64,000 nt of DNA from contig NZ_OLMK01000007.1 in assembly GCF_900290235.1 (NCBI RefSeq), positions 62,001-126,000 of the forward strand, written 5' to 3'. A program made the position numbers and the translations under genes. This document shows positions 8,640 to 16,247 of the stretch, piece by piece; position 1 is the first letter of the stretch, and every line of letters begins with the position of its first letter. The notes below the pieces were generated by a model. It made no database searches, was not told where the DNA came from, and saw nothing but the letters and a program-made list of their open reading frames with translations. The DNA is from Streptomyces sp. MA5143a. Lineage in GTDB: Bacteria; Actinomycetota; Actinomycetes; Streptomycetales; Streptomycetaceae.

Positions 8640-9104
8640 TCAGATGTGGTACGTCGTCCCCCAACGCATCGCGCCGCGCTGGGAGCAGTCGCGCAAGTGC
8701 TCGGCGGTCTGGTGCTGGTGGGCTCCGGGCGCGAGGGGGTCGAATAGGACCAGGACGCGGATCGGTCCGCCATGTGTGGCCCCGTCGACCCACGACCGCG
8801 CCGCGGGTACGCGTAGGCGGTACTCGTCGTCGGCGTTGTCCAGCCACGGCATACCGCGCCGTATCCGGATGCGGTGACCGATGTACGGCGGCTCGTTGTC
8901 GTGTGGACCGAGGTGCATCGCGGCGGCGAAGGACCGCATGCCCTCGCGGATGCTCTCGTCGTACTCGTGTGCCAGGCGGGGCGGCGAGTGGAACACGAGC
9001 AGGTTGGCCACGGTGAACGCGTCGGTTTGGTGGATGCCGGTTGCGAGGCGGATGCCGGAGACGAATCCCGCGCCAGGAGGTGCCTTGGTGACGTGTACGG
9101 TCAT
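8640..9104 (-). CDS. Hypothetical protein coupled to the RsbW-like ATPase
   Basis: A 154-residue protein starting MTVHVTKAPPGAGFVSGIRL. Its ATG overlaps the stop of the upstream ATPase gene (ATGA), so translation is coupled and this start is preferred over an upstream in-frame ATG. The middle contains HSPPRLAHEYDESIREGMRS and the C-terminus several His and Arg residues (DPLAPGAHQHQTAEHLRDCS). No signal peptide or membrane segment is visible. I do not recognise the family. Coupling to an anti-sigma-like ATPase and neighbouring DUF5753/DUF397 genes suggests a regulatory accessory. Confidence 0.75.
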   Translation of the reverse strand: MTVHVTKAPPGAGFVSGIRLATGIHQTDAFTVANLLVFHSPPRLAHEYDESIREGMRSFAAAMHLGPHDNEPPYIGHRIRIRRGMPWLDNADDEYRLRVPAARSWVDGATHGGPIRVLVLFDPLAPGAHQHQTAEHLRDCSQRGAMRWGTTYHI

Positions 9105-9550
9105 GACGTCTTCAGCTCCGCCCACACGACTTTGCCCAGTGGGATGTCCTTGACTCCCCACCCTGTGCCGTGGGGACCGCACAGGGCGTCGAGGATGATC
9201 AAGCCCCGGCCGCGATCCCGTTCGTCGGACTTGGGGCGGGAGCGGGGACGGCGGCGAACGGGGTCATGTACCTCGATGCGCGTCCGGACGTCGTCGGCGT
9301 GGATCTCCACCCGAAGGGAGTCGCCGGGTTCGGTGCCGTACCGGATGGCGTTGGTGACCATTTCGGAGGTGGCCAGGATGGCGTTCTCGACGTGGTCCTC
9401 GGGTGCGCCCGGAACGTGGTACGCGATGAACTCACGTACGAAATCGCGGGCATGTCTGGCGGATTGAGGCACCCCGTCCAGTAACAGGATGGAAGGCGGG
9501 CCGACGGCTGGTGTGCAGCGGGCGGGCACGGTGGCCCGTCGTTCGATCAT
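9101..9550 (-). CDS. RsbW-like ATP-binding protein (HATPase_c, anti-sigma factor type)
   Basis: A 149-residue single-domain GHKL ATPase. The N box is in SEMVTNAIRYG and the G box in DERDRGRGLIILDALC. Such proteins in Streptomyces are thought to act as anti-sigma or partner-switch kinases. The ATG at 9550 has a GAGGGGAC ribosome site. It is divergent from the DUF5753 regulator across a 244-bp, relatively AT-rich spacer that must hold both promoters. ATPase, DUF5753 and DUF397 genes commonly cluster in Streptomyces. Confidence 0.86.
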   Translation of the reverse strand: MIERRATVPARCTPAVGPPSILLLDGVPQSARHARDFVREFIAYHVPGAPEDHVENAILATSEMVTNAIRYGTEPGDSLRVEIHADDVRTRIEVHDPVRRRPRSRPKSDERDRGRGLIILDALCGPHGTGWGVKDIPLGKVVWAELKTS

Positions 9551-9794
9551 GCACGTCCCCTCACGGGTAAGCGTCGCAGCACACTCCGCCTCTCGCGGCA
9601 TGTCTGCGGTCGCACTCGCATTCCGACACAACCAGGTTGCTCTCTCGACTCTCTTCAGTGCAAGCCATATCGCCATTCCATAGAAAATTGCACACGATGG
9701 TGGGATGGAGTGCGGTGTGTTAAGTGTGCAGGTGACAGCGAATATGGGGCCACGGCAGACTGTTGAGCGGACCGTCGAAGGGGAGGGAGCGAAC

Positions 9795-10658
9795 GTGAGT
9801 GCGCCTACAGTGCGCCGCCGACGCCTCGGTGCCAAGTTGAAGGCACTTCGGGGTGAACTCACCCTCGAAGAGGTCGCGGAGAAGTCCGAAGGATGGTTCG
9901 TCTCCTCGAAGTTGTCGAGGATCGAGACGGCCAAGAGCCCGGCGAAAGAGAAGGACGTCGATGCTCTGCTCGATCTGTACGTCGAGCTGGGCAGGGACGT
10001 AAGCGACGAACTACGGGCTGCGCTGCTCACCCTCACCAAAGAGGGTGCGCAGCGTGGTTGGTGGCACTCGTATCGGGGCGTCCTCAACCCTGTGTACGAG
10101 GATCTGATCAGTCTTGAGGCCGAGGCCGAATCGGTCTCGTCGTGGCAACTAGGGGCGATTCCCGGCCTGTTGCACACAGCCGAGTACGCCCGCGAGATCA
10201 TCCGGGCCACGGCGATGTCCGAGGCGGTTGAGGCGCGGGTCGATGCCTTGGTCGAAGTACGCCTCGCTCGTCAGGCAGTTCTCACCCGCGAGGACCCTCT
10301 CACGCTGTGGGCGATCATCGCCGAGGGTGCCCTACGGTCTTCATCGAAAACTGAGGGCCTGATGAATGAGCAGCTGGGCCGCTTGCTCACCATGGCGAAA
10401 CGTCCGAACGTCAACATTCAGGTGCTCCCCTCGGACGCACCCCTTCACGTCGGCCAGTTGGGCAGCTTCACGATTCTGAGTTTCGGCCCGCATGCTGACC
10501 TCGACGTCGTCCATACCGAGGGGTTGGCCTCGGCGCTGTACGTCGAGGACGGCGACGGGGTCGCCGCTCACCGGGACGCCTGGCAACGGCTGACATCTGC
10601 GGCGCTCTCGGTCGAGGAGTCGGCGGAATTGATCACGACAATAAGGAAGACCGCATGA
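9795..10658 (+). CDS. Helix-turn-helix regulator with DUF5753 domain
   Basis: A 287-residue protein from GTG 9795, chosen for its AGGGGAGGGAG ribosome site; an in-frame ATG at 9705 would add 30 residues. An XRE-type HTH covers about residues 8-65 (LGAKLKALRGELTLEEVAEK, KLSRIETAK). The remainder is DUF5753, marked by QRGWWHSYRGV, EAESVSSWQLGAIPGLLHT, LWAIIAEGALR and NIQVLPSDAPLHVGQLGSF. Such proteins control development or are described as partners of DUF397 proteins. The stop overlaps the DUF397 start (ATGA). Confidence 0.9.
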   Translation: MSAPTVRRRRLGAKLKALRGELTLEEVAEKSEGWFVSSKLSRIETAKSPAKEKDVDALLDLYVELGRDVSDELRAALLTLTKEGAQRGWWHSYRGVLNPVYEDLISLEAEAESVSSWQLGAIPGLLHTAEYAREIIRATAMSEAVEARVDALVEVRLARQAVLTREDPLTLWAIIAEGALRSSSKTEGLMNEQLGRLLTMAKRPNVNIQVLPSDAPLHVGQLGSFTILSFGPHADLDVVHTEGLASALYVEDGDGVAAHRDAWQRLTSAALSVEESAELITTIRKTA

Positions 10659-10900
10659 ACTCTGTTGGCGACGCGTCCACCCTCCCCGTGACGTGGTGGA
10701 AGTCCTCGTACAGTGACACGGGGGCGCAGTGCGTAGAGTGCGGCATCGTCGATGCCGAGACGGTGGCCATACGGGACAGCAAGAGGCCACACGGGCCGGC
10801 CCTGTTGGTGGACCGCGGGCAGCTCTCCACGTTCGTCTCCGCTGCGGCCGAGGGCCGGTTCGGCTGTCTTGAGTGGGAAGCTGTTGTCTCGAACCGGTGA
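10655..10900 (+). CDS. DUF397 domain protein
   Basis: An 81-residue protein with the full DUF397 signature: TWWKSSYSDTGAQCVECG, then VAIRDSK and the C-terminal FGCLEWE. The start codon overlaps the stop of the DUF5753 gene, which is the standard arrangement. These small acidic proteins are thought to bind or modulate their DUF5753 partner. Confidence 0.92.
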   Translation: MNSVGDASTLPVTWWKSSYSDTGAQCVECGIVDAETVAIRDSKRPHGPALLVDRGQLSTFVSAAAEGRFGCLEWEAVVSNR

Positions 10901-11154
10901 GCCAAACAGTCACACGCGAGAGTGGCCGAAGTGGACTCCACCTGCTCGTTGGCATACACCTGCAACAACAGGGCCTCTCGGAAGGCGAGTTGGCATAGAC
11001 GCCCTCCGAGCTGCCAAGCAAGAAGGCCTGTTCCCATGCCCGGCACCGGCCGCAATCAACCGATCGAGTGTCCTGTCGGACTGCCGCTTTCACGTGGTGG
11101 GCCGTTGACGAGCTGGGATGCCAGATCGTTTGCGACCGCGAAGGCTCGGGCTTC
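10901..11154. other. Intergenic stretch with possible coding relics, no intact gene
   Basis: Between the DUF397 stop and the small frame at 11155, the minus strand shows short stretches of plausible coding bias (for example FREALLLQVYANEQVESTSA near 10925-11000) broken by stops, with no start signal. This looks like decayed sequence. A 6-bp pairing (CGAGAG at about 10916 with CTCTCG at about 10975) does not build a credible tRNA. Confidence 0.5.
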
Positions 11155-11286
11155 TCAAGCGGCCTGGCTTTTACGGAAGTCACGTTCGCGATAGAGGCGG
11201 GCCACGGCCTTGGAGACATCGGTGTGGCCCGCCATGCCGTCTGCTGGTCGCTGCCGTTCAAGCTTGGTTCCGGGCTGGAGCCTCAC
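11155..11286 (-). CDS. Small frame coupled to the dienelactone hydrolase gene; gene remnant or microprotein
   Basis: A 43-residue frame starts at GTG 11286, overlapping the hydrolase stop by four bases (GTGA), and ends at 11155. The second half, GMAGHTDVSKAVARLYRERD, is strongly helical and codon-biased, more so than chance frames nearby. I do not recognise the family. It could be the C-terminal relic of a longer protein fused behind the hydrolase, or a real microprotein. Confidence 0.35.
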   Translation of the reverse strand: MRLQPGTKLERQRPADGMAGHTDVSKAVARLYRERDFRKSQAA

Positions 11287-12017
11287 CTGTTGGACAGGGT
11301 GCGGTCCAGGAGGGGGAGCAGGCGATCCCAGTGGCGCTTCAGCCCGGAGGCGCTATAAGCGTCGGTGTCGGACATGGTGAAGCCGTGAATGGTGCCGGGG
11401 TAGATCTCGGAGGTGTAGCCGACACCTGCCGCATCCAATGCCTGGTTGAGCTCGCCGAGGGCCTCATGTGTCATGTCGCCTTCGGCGTGGCCGAGGTGGA
11501 CCTGGGCGGTGAGCTTGGAGAAGAGGTCGGGCCCGTCGGCGCTCACGGGGCCGTGGAACGCGGCGACGGCCGCCACCTGGTCGGGATGGGCCGCGGCGGT
11601 GCGCATCGCGTAGAGGCCGCCTATGCAGTAGCCGGTCACCGCGACCGGTCCGGCGCCGACCTCGGGCTGGGTGGTGAGGAACCTGAGGTAGGCATCGGCG
11701 TCGCTCAGGACACGTTCGGCGGTGTGCGCCTCGATCAGGGGCATCAGCTGGGCGAAGACCGCGGGCCGGACCGCCTCTCCGATGTGCTCGGGAAGCTCGA
11801 CCAGCGGTGCCGGGCCGTGGCGGTAGAAGGAGTTGGGGACGAGCACGTAGTAGCCGTGCCCGGCCAGTTCGCGGGCCATCCCCCGCAGCACTGGCCGGAT
11901 GCCGAAGCCGTCCGCGTACATCAGCACCCCTGGGTGGCTCTCGCCGTGGTCGGGGAAGGCGGCGAAGGCGTCGGCCTGGCCGTCCGTGGTGGGAATCCGC
12001 AGCGTCTTGGTGGGCAT
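11283..12017 (-). CDS. Dienelactone hydrolase family protein
   Basis: A 244-residue alpha/beta hydrolase. The nucleophile elbow reads VTGYCIGGLYAM, with the Cys typical of dienelactone hydrolases. The likely Asp is in FHGPVSADGPDLF/GHAEGDMT and the His in YPGTIHGFTM. Family members open lactone rings in chlorocatechol degradation, though many act on other esters. The ATG has an ACAGGAG ribosome site six bases away. It is monocistronic except for the coupled small frame at 11286. It lies within the repeat-bounded segment and has no evident partner enzyme. Confidence 0.88.
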   Translation of the reverse strand: MPTKTLRIPTTDGQADAFAAFPDHGESHPGVLMYADGFGIRPVLRGMARELAGHGYYVLVPNSFYRHGPAPLVELPEHIGEAVRPAVFAQLMPLIEAHTAERVLSDADAYLRFLTTQPEVGAGPVAVTGYCIGGLYAMRTAAAHPDQVAAVAAFHGPVSADGPDLFSKLTAQVHLGHAEGDMTHEALGELNQALDAAGVGYTSEIYPGTIHGFTMSDTDAYSASGLKRHWDRLLPLLDRTLSNR

Positions 12018-12240
12018 GAATACTCCTGTCGTGGTTGATGTGCAGAGCCTGTGATCAACACGACGGAGGCGGAGCCCGCGCAGCAGCGCAAGAGCCTCGA
12101 TGAACAGCGGGCCCGAACCAGCCCGTACGGCGCTCAGAAGATCCGCGGGTCACCGATCCGTGTCAGCTTCTAAGAGGTCGCGGAGACGACATGACCCGAG
12201 AGGTCAGGTGAGACAGTCGAACGAGCGATTGGGAGGGGCA

Positions 12241-12861
12241 TCAGCGGCGTCGAGCCCAGAACAGTGCGTGCCCACCCTCGCCTTCGGGTACGAACTCCTC
12301 CTCCTCGACAGTCAGCCCAGCTTGAGTGATCCATGCTCGGTTCGTTGCAGCGTCCGCGTGACTCCACCACATAGCGGTCCCGCCGCCCAGCCAGTCCTCG
12401 TCGACACCCGTCCAGGCCCGATAGCCAGTGGTGCCCAGGAACCAACCGCCAGGTCGCAGCCATCCGGCGACCTTCCGCAGCAACGGAAGCTGTTCGTCAA
12501 GCGGGATGTGGATCAGTGCGTAAAAGGAGACGACCGCGTTGAAGGAGGCCGGCGCGAAGTCCACGGCCGTAGCATCGGCGCGGAGGAACTCGGCCTGTGG
12601 CACGAGCTCCCGGGCTCTGCTGATCTGCACATCGCTGATGTCGACACCGGTGACATAGTGACCGGCGGCGGACAACGCGCGAGCGACGGGAACCCCGCTC
12701 CCGCACCCGAGATCCAGCACCGTGCCTCCGGCAGGGATACGACCAGATAGTTCCCTGATCCATGACTGGTACTTCGTCTCGGCGCCATACGCTTGGTCAT
12801 AGCGGAGGGAGAGCGCGTCGTACCCCCGCCGGACCAGCTCTTTGGGATCCTTGATGCCCAC
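12241..12861 (-). CDS. Class I SAM-dependent methyltransferase
   Basis: About 206 residues from GTG 12861. The SAM-binding motif I is TVLDLGCGSGVPVA, followed by the acidic end of strand 2 (VTGVDISDVQ), motif II-like FNAVVSFYALIHIP and LRKVAGWLRPGGWFLGT. The N-terminal VRRGYDALSLRYDQ is typical of small-molecule methyltransferases of the UbiE/Methyltransf_25 type. The start is chosen by family alignment; its ribosome site is weak. The substrate is unknown. The 223 bp between it and the hydrolase show no supported gene. Confidence 0.86.
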   Translation of the reverse strand: MGIKDPKELVRRGYDALSLRYDQAYGAETKYQSWIRELSGRIPAGGTVLDLGCGSGVPVARALSAAGHYVTGVDISDVQISRARELVPQAEFLRADATAVDFAPASFNAVVSFYALIHIPLDEQLPLLRKVAGWLRPGGWFLGTTGYRAWTGVDEDWLGGGTAMWWSHADAATNRAWITQAGLTVEEEEFVPEGEGGHALFWARRR

Positions 12862-13112
12862 GCCAGTGCACGTTAGCCACCCACAATGAGCGGCCGCGAA
12901 CGATTTTCCCCAGCTTCCCTTCCCAGCAGGGCAGCGAGACAGGATCTTCATCCGCTCAGTCCAACAAGCCCTGGCAGCACGCGCACTCCCATTCCAGAAC
13001 AAAGAGCAACCACTAACCTTGTAGGGCCTCATCGCGGCGCTCTGCCCGACTTCACCTGGCCTTGACGCAGACGCCATCGTCCCAGCCGTTCACGCGCGGC
13101 TGACGAACCGAT

Positions 13113-13141
13113 GGGGCGGTGGCAGAGTCTGCCACCGCCCC
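13113..13141. terminator. Hairpin at the right edge of the insertion
   Basis: A perfect 13-bp stem (GGGGCGGTGGCAG with its complement) has a 3-base loop and is followed on the plus strand by CGCCTTTCG. It resembles a factor-independent terminator. It sits 18 bases before the right direct repeat, mirroring the hairpin position near the left boundary. The 250 bp from the methyltransferase start to this hairpin contain no convincing gene. Confidence 0.7.
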
Positions 13142-13158
13142 CGCCTTTCGCCGACGAG

Positions 13159-13359
13159 TCATGTACGCGTGCAACGGCGGCACGAACCAGTAGTGGACGC
13201 GCGAGACATGACCAGACGTCAGTTCAGCAGGTCGACCGCGTCGATCGCCGTCCCGGCACTCAGATAGGAGGTCGTCCCCGACCCGCTCACCACGTTGATC
13301 TTCAGCACGTTGTACTGGCTCGTGTCCGTCAGCCAGGCGGACGCCGGCACGCTGTAGGT
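13159..13359. repeat. Right copy of the 201-bp direct repeat
   Basis: It matches 8191-8391 at 189 of 201 positions. At this copy the PL4 lyase is intact. The GH43-CBM13 end is only a 53-bp relic with an early stop (CAG to TAG in the NGGTNQ-W motif). The divergence is concentrated in that relic. Confidence 0.93.
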
Positions 13360-14898
13360 GAACGTGTGGTTGTTGCCCCGGTACGAGCCGTTCGTCAGTG
13401 AGCGGGTGTTCGGCTGGGTGGGCGGGGAGGGGATGGCCGAGGTCCAGCCGTTCACCTCGATCTGCGGCCGGCCGTTCGCGTAGGCCGTCGTCACGCCGAT
13501 CCGCAGGGTGTGCGCGGCGGCGGCCTGGGCCGCGGTCAGCCGGAAGTAGACGAGGAGGCCGCTGTTCACGTCCTTCCAGAGGTAACAGGGGAAGGCGGAG
13601 GTCTCGGTGCCGCTGCCGATCACCACGTTGCCGGTCCAGGAGGCGGCCCGGACGTCCGACGGGTGCGCGTACGTCATCAGGTCCGCGTTCTTGAAGCCGC
13701 TTGGCGTGCCGTTCCAGTCGTTGATCCGCCAGATCGCGCTCGCGTTGGACGGGTCGTTCGACGACGGGATGGCGATCGTGTTGAGCGTCGTCGTGCCGCC
13801 TGCCGTGACCGTCACGGAGGTCGTGTACACCGCCAGCTCGCTCTTGTGGACGGTCAGCGTGTACGTCCCCGGCAGCACACCCGTGATGGTGAAGTAGCCG
13901 TCCGACGAGCGTGCGGAACCCCAGTACTGCGCGGCCGAGTTGGCGAGCCCGACCGTGTACGGGTACGACGGGTTCCGCCCGGTGATGCCGACGCCCGTGA
14001 CCCGGCCCCGGCCGCCCGCGCCGACGTACCCGGCGATGCCGAGCGAGTCCGCCCACGGGGTGGTCAGCGTGCCCGGGAACAGCGACGAGGAGGGCGCCCC
14101 GCCGTCCGTGAACGCGATGACGTACGGGCCCTGGAGCCCGAACCGCTGCTCCTCGGTCTGGTTCTGCCCGTAGTAGAGGATCTCGTACAGCCCGCCGCCG
14201 TCCGCGCTCTGGTGGCGCAGCAGCGAGCGGTAGAACGGGCCGCCGGACGCCTTCTCGTGGTTGGAGCGCACGATCCACAGGCCGACGCCGTTCGCCGACC
14301 AGCCGACGTAGTCGTAGTCGATCACCCGCAGCTTGGAGAAGTGCTTCGAGCGGGTCTGGCCGTCGGACTTCCTGAACACGTCCGACGCCTCGATGGTGGT
14401 CGGCGCGTATGTGTAGGAGTCGGGCGCGTCGTTGAGGAACAGGCCGGCCTTGACGCGCAGGATGAAGCGGGTCGCCGAGACCGAGGTGTCGGCCTTGTTC
14501 GTCCACACGTAGATGTGGTTCTCGCCGCTGCGGGCCGCGTAGTAGTGCCGCAGCGTGCCGTGGGTGACGGAGACCAGGATCGTGGAGCCGGACTGACGGA
14601 TCGTCACCGTGGAGCTGCCGAGGCCGGACTCGATGTGCGAGTTCATGCCGCCGTAGCCCTGGTACTCCGTGCCCCGGTAGACGAGAGAGGCCAGGTCGCC
14701 GTTGCTCTTCCTGACCTTGAACACGAGGTTCGCGCCGGTGTCGACGACGTAGTGGGTGCCGTCGTCGCTCCAGCCGAACGCGGCGGCGCGGGCGGTACCG
14801 GCGAGCGGCCCGGCGAGTGCCGCGCCGGCCGCGGCGGCGGCCGTGCCGAGGACGAAGCCACGGCGGCCGAGGACCTGTTGGTCGGTGGCCTGGGACAT
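13219..14898 (-). CDS. Secreted rhamnogalacturonan lyase, PL4 type
   Basis: A 559-residue protein from ATG 14898, with a GAGGAGG ribosome site. The Tat signal has RRGFVLGTAAAAAG, with cleavage near ARA-AA. The catalytic N-domain (about 35-300) has YRGTEYQGYGG, LRHYYAARSGENHIY, FSKLRVIDYDYVGWS and the substrate-binding FYRSLLRHQ. A fibronectin-like middle domain (about 320-400; SSDGYFTITGVLPGTYTLTV) and a jelly-roll carbohydrate-binding C-domain (about 405-559) complete the usual three-domain PL4 layout. The enzyme cleaves the rhamnose-galacturonate backbone of rhamnogalacturonan I by beta-elimination. It is divergent from the acetylesterase gene, and the shared 190-bp spacer carries palindromic operator candidates. 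Confidence 0.9.
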   Translation of the reverse strand: MSQATDQQVLGRRGFVLGTAAAAAGAALAGPLAGTARAAAFGWSDDGTHYVVDTGANLVFKVRKSNGDLASLVYRGTEYQGYGGMNSHIESGLGSSTVTIRQSGSTILVSVTHGTLRHYYAARSGENHIYVWTNKADTSVSATRFILRVKAGLFLNDAPDSYTYAPTTIEASDVFRKSDGQTRSKHFSKLRVIDYDYVGWSANGVGLWIVRSNHEKASGGPFYRSLLRHQSADGGGLYEILYYGQNQTEEQRFGLQGPYVIAFTDGGAPSSSLFPGTLTTPWADSLGIAGYVGAGGRGRVTGVGITGRNPSYPYTVGLANSAAQYWGSARSSDGYFTITGVLPGTYTLTVHKSELAVYTTSVTVTAGGTTTLNTIAIPSSNDPSNASAIWRINDWNGTPSGFKNADLMTYAHPSDVRAASWTGNVVIGSGTETSAFPCYLWKDVNSGLLVYFRLTAAQAAAAHTLRIGVTTAYANGRPQIEVNGWTSAIPSPPTQPNTRSLTNGSYRGNNHTFTYSVPASAWLTDTSQYNVLKINVVSGSGTTSYLSAGTAIDAVDLLN

Positions 14899-14960
14899 GG
14901 GGGCCTCCTCGGGAGGGTGGGGGGAGTGCGGGTGATTCGGAAGAGTGACAGTTGAATCGA

Positions 14961-14980
14961 TTTCGCGAAAGGGCTTTCGC
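14961..14980. promoter_or_regulatory. Overlapping palindromes, operator candidate between PL4 and acetylesterase genes
   Basis: TTTCGCGAAA (14961-14970) is a perfect palindrome. It overlaps GCGAAAG-GG-CTTTCGC (14965-14980), a second perfect inverted repeat sharing the GCGAAA half. The GAAAG/CTTTC halves resemble half-sites used by LacI-family regulators of glycosidase genes. It lies 63 bp upstream of the lyase start codon. Confidence 0.5.
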
Positions 14981-15020
14981 TGCAAGGGAGTTGGCAATCC
15001 TGTAAAAGTGGGTCGACATC

Positions 15021-15036
15021 TAGAAAGCGCTTGCCG
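15021..15036. promoter_or_regulatory. LacI-type operator-like box upstream of the acetylesterase gene
   Basis: TAGAAAGCGCTTGCCG has the central AGCGCT and GAAAGCGCTT core of LacI/CcpA-like operators. It is about 55 bp ahead of the acetylesterase start codon. No LacI-family gene lies in the window, so the regulator would be encoded elsewhere. Confidence 0.45.
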
Positions 15037-15088
15037 AACGGGGTACGGTCCAGCCGCCGGGTCTTGTCATCCCTCCCGAGGAGCCGCA

Positions 15089-16171
15089 ATGAGACGTTTC
15101 ACCGTCGCCGCGCTGACGGCGGCGACCCTGGGCACCGTCCTGTCGGCCGCACCGGCCCAGGCGCACCACGGCCGACCCGCCCTGGGCCCGGAGAACTGCG
15201 CCGCGAACGCCTGCCACTTCGACGTCCCCGCCGGCACCTACGACGTGACCGTCCGCCTCGGTGGCGACAGCGCCGCGAGCACCAGGATCACCGGCGAGAC
15301 CCGCCGCGCCCTCCTGCCCGAGACGGCGACCGCCGCAGGCGAACCGGTCTCCCGCAGCTTCACCGTGAACGTCCGCACCCCCGAGGGCGAACCCACCGGC
15401 CCCGACGGCACCCCCGGCCTCGACCTCGTCATCGGCGGCTCGGCCCCCGCGCTGGCCGACATCCGCGTGACCCCCGCCCTCCCCCGAGCTCTCGGCTCCG
15501 CTCGAGCAGGGGGGACCCCCATGACCCGGCAGATCTTCCTCGTCGGCGACTCCACGGTCTGCGACCAGCCCGGCGACCCGTACTCCGGCTGGGGCCAGCA
15601 GCTCCCGCAGTACCTCCGCAAGGGCCTCTCGGTGGCCAACCACGCCGACTCCGGCGAGAGCACCGTGTCCTACCTCGCCGACGCGCGGTTGTGGGCCACC
15701 GTCCAGCCGCGGATCCGGCGCGGCGACCTGGTGCTGATCCAGCTGGCCCACAACGACAAGCAGACCGACGAGGCCACCTACCGCGCCAACCTGGAGACCC
15801 TGGTCGCGGGCGTCCGCGACCGGGGCGGCCGGCCGGTCCTGGTCACCCCGATCGTGCGCCGCTGGTTCAACGCGGACGGCACCCTCAACAACAACACGGC
15901 CCTCCTCGTCAACGGCCTCGGCGTCGACCACCCGGCCGTCGTCCGCTCCGTCGCCGCCGCCCACGACGTGCCCCTGATCGACCTCACCGCGAGGACGAAG
16001 GCCCTCGTCGAGTCCCTGGGCACCGAAGCCTCCAAGGCGCTCTACCTCTCCAACGAGAAGCGCGACAACACCCACACCTCCGTCCACGGCGCCACCGTGT
16101 ACGCCGGCCTCGTCCGCGACGAACTCGTCGCCCTGGGGCTGGTGCCCGCCGGGCGGACCAGGATGGGATGA
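15089..16171 (+). CDS. Secreted SGNH esterase, rhamnogalacturonan acetylesterase-like (CE12)
   Basis: A 360-residue protein from ATG 15089, with a GAGGAG ribosome site and a Sec signal ending near AQA-HH. Residues about 25-140 form a beta-rich domain. Residues about 147-355 are an SGNH hydrolase: block I IFLVGDSTVCDQ (Ser nucleophile), block II ANHADSGEST, block III IQLAHNDK and block V DNTHTSVHG (Asp/His). The GDST/DxxH layout matches rhamnogalacturonan acetylesterases, which remove acetyl groups that block lyase attack. Position next to the PL4 lyase supports this. Confidence 0.88.
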   Translation: MRRFTVAALTAATLGTVLSAAPAQAHHGRPALGPENCAANACHFDVPAGTYDVTVRLGGDSAASTRITGETRRALLPETATAAGEPVSRSFTVNVRTPEGEPTGPDGTPGLDLVIGGSAPALADIRVTPALPRALGSARAGGTPMTRQIFLVGDSTVCDQPGDPYSGWGQQLPQYLRKGLSVANHADSGESTVSYLADARLWATVQPRIRRGDLVLIQLAHNDKQTDEATYRANLETLVAGVRDRGGRPVLVTPIVRRWFNADGTLNNNTALLVNGLGVDHPAVVRSVAAAHDVPLIDLTARTKALVESLGTEASKALYLSNEKRDNTHTSVHGATVYAGLVRDELVALGLVPAGRTRMG

Positions 16172-16174
16172 GCC

Positions 16175-16210
16175 CCTGGGGCGCCCCGACCGGAACCGGG
16201 GCGTCCCAGG
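16175..16210 (+). terminator. Hairpin between acetylesterase and DUF2264 genes
   Basis: A 14-bp stem (CCTGGGGCGCCCCG against CGGGGCGTCCCAGG, one G-U in RNA) has an 8-base loop and starts 4 bases after the stop codon. It may terminate or attenuate transcription into the next gene, which begins 38 bp later. Confidence 0.68.
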
Positions 16211-16247
16211 TTCCAACCGACAGCGACGACCCAGGAAGCGTGCGCCC

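Larger units (their letters stand above)
8392..13158. mobile_element. 4.77-kb accessory segment inserted between the duplicated junctions
   Basis: The segment is bounded by the 201-bp direct repeats at 8191-8391 and 13159-13359. It separates the GH43 genes from the PL4 lyase with which they were presumably once adjacent and convergent. It carries a hypothetical protein, an RsbW-like ATPase, a DUF5753 regulator, a DUF397 protein, a dienelactone hydrolase and a methyltransferase, none related to polysaccharide use. Strong hairpins lie near both ends. No integrase or transposase was found, so the mechanism (site-specific, homologous recombination or a lost element) is unknown. Confidence 0.7.

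Noticed and set aside
9795..10900. Classical toxin-antitoxin pair
   Set aside because: DUF5753 and DUF397 genes are common Streptomyces regulatory pairs. No toxin fold is recognised here.
10912..10985. tRNA-like fold (CGAGAG pairing with CTCTCG, GTGGCCGAAGTGG resembling a D-arm)
   Set aside because: Too short, no T-loop GTTC consensus, no anticodon arm of proper size.
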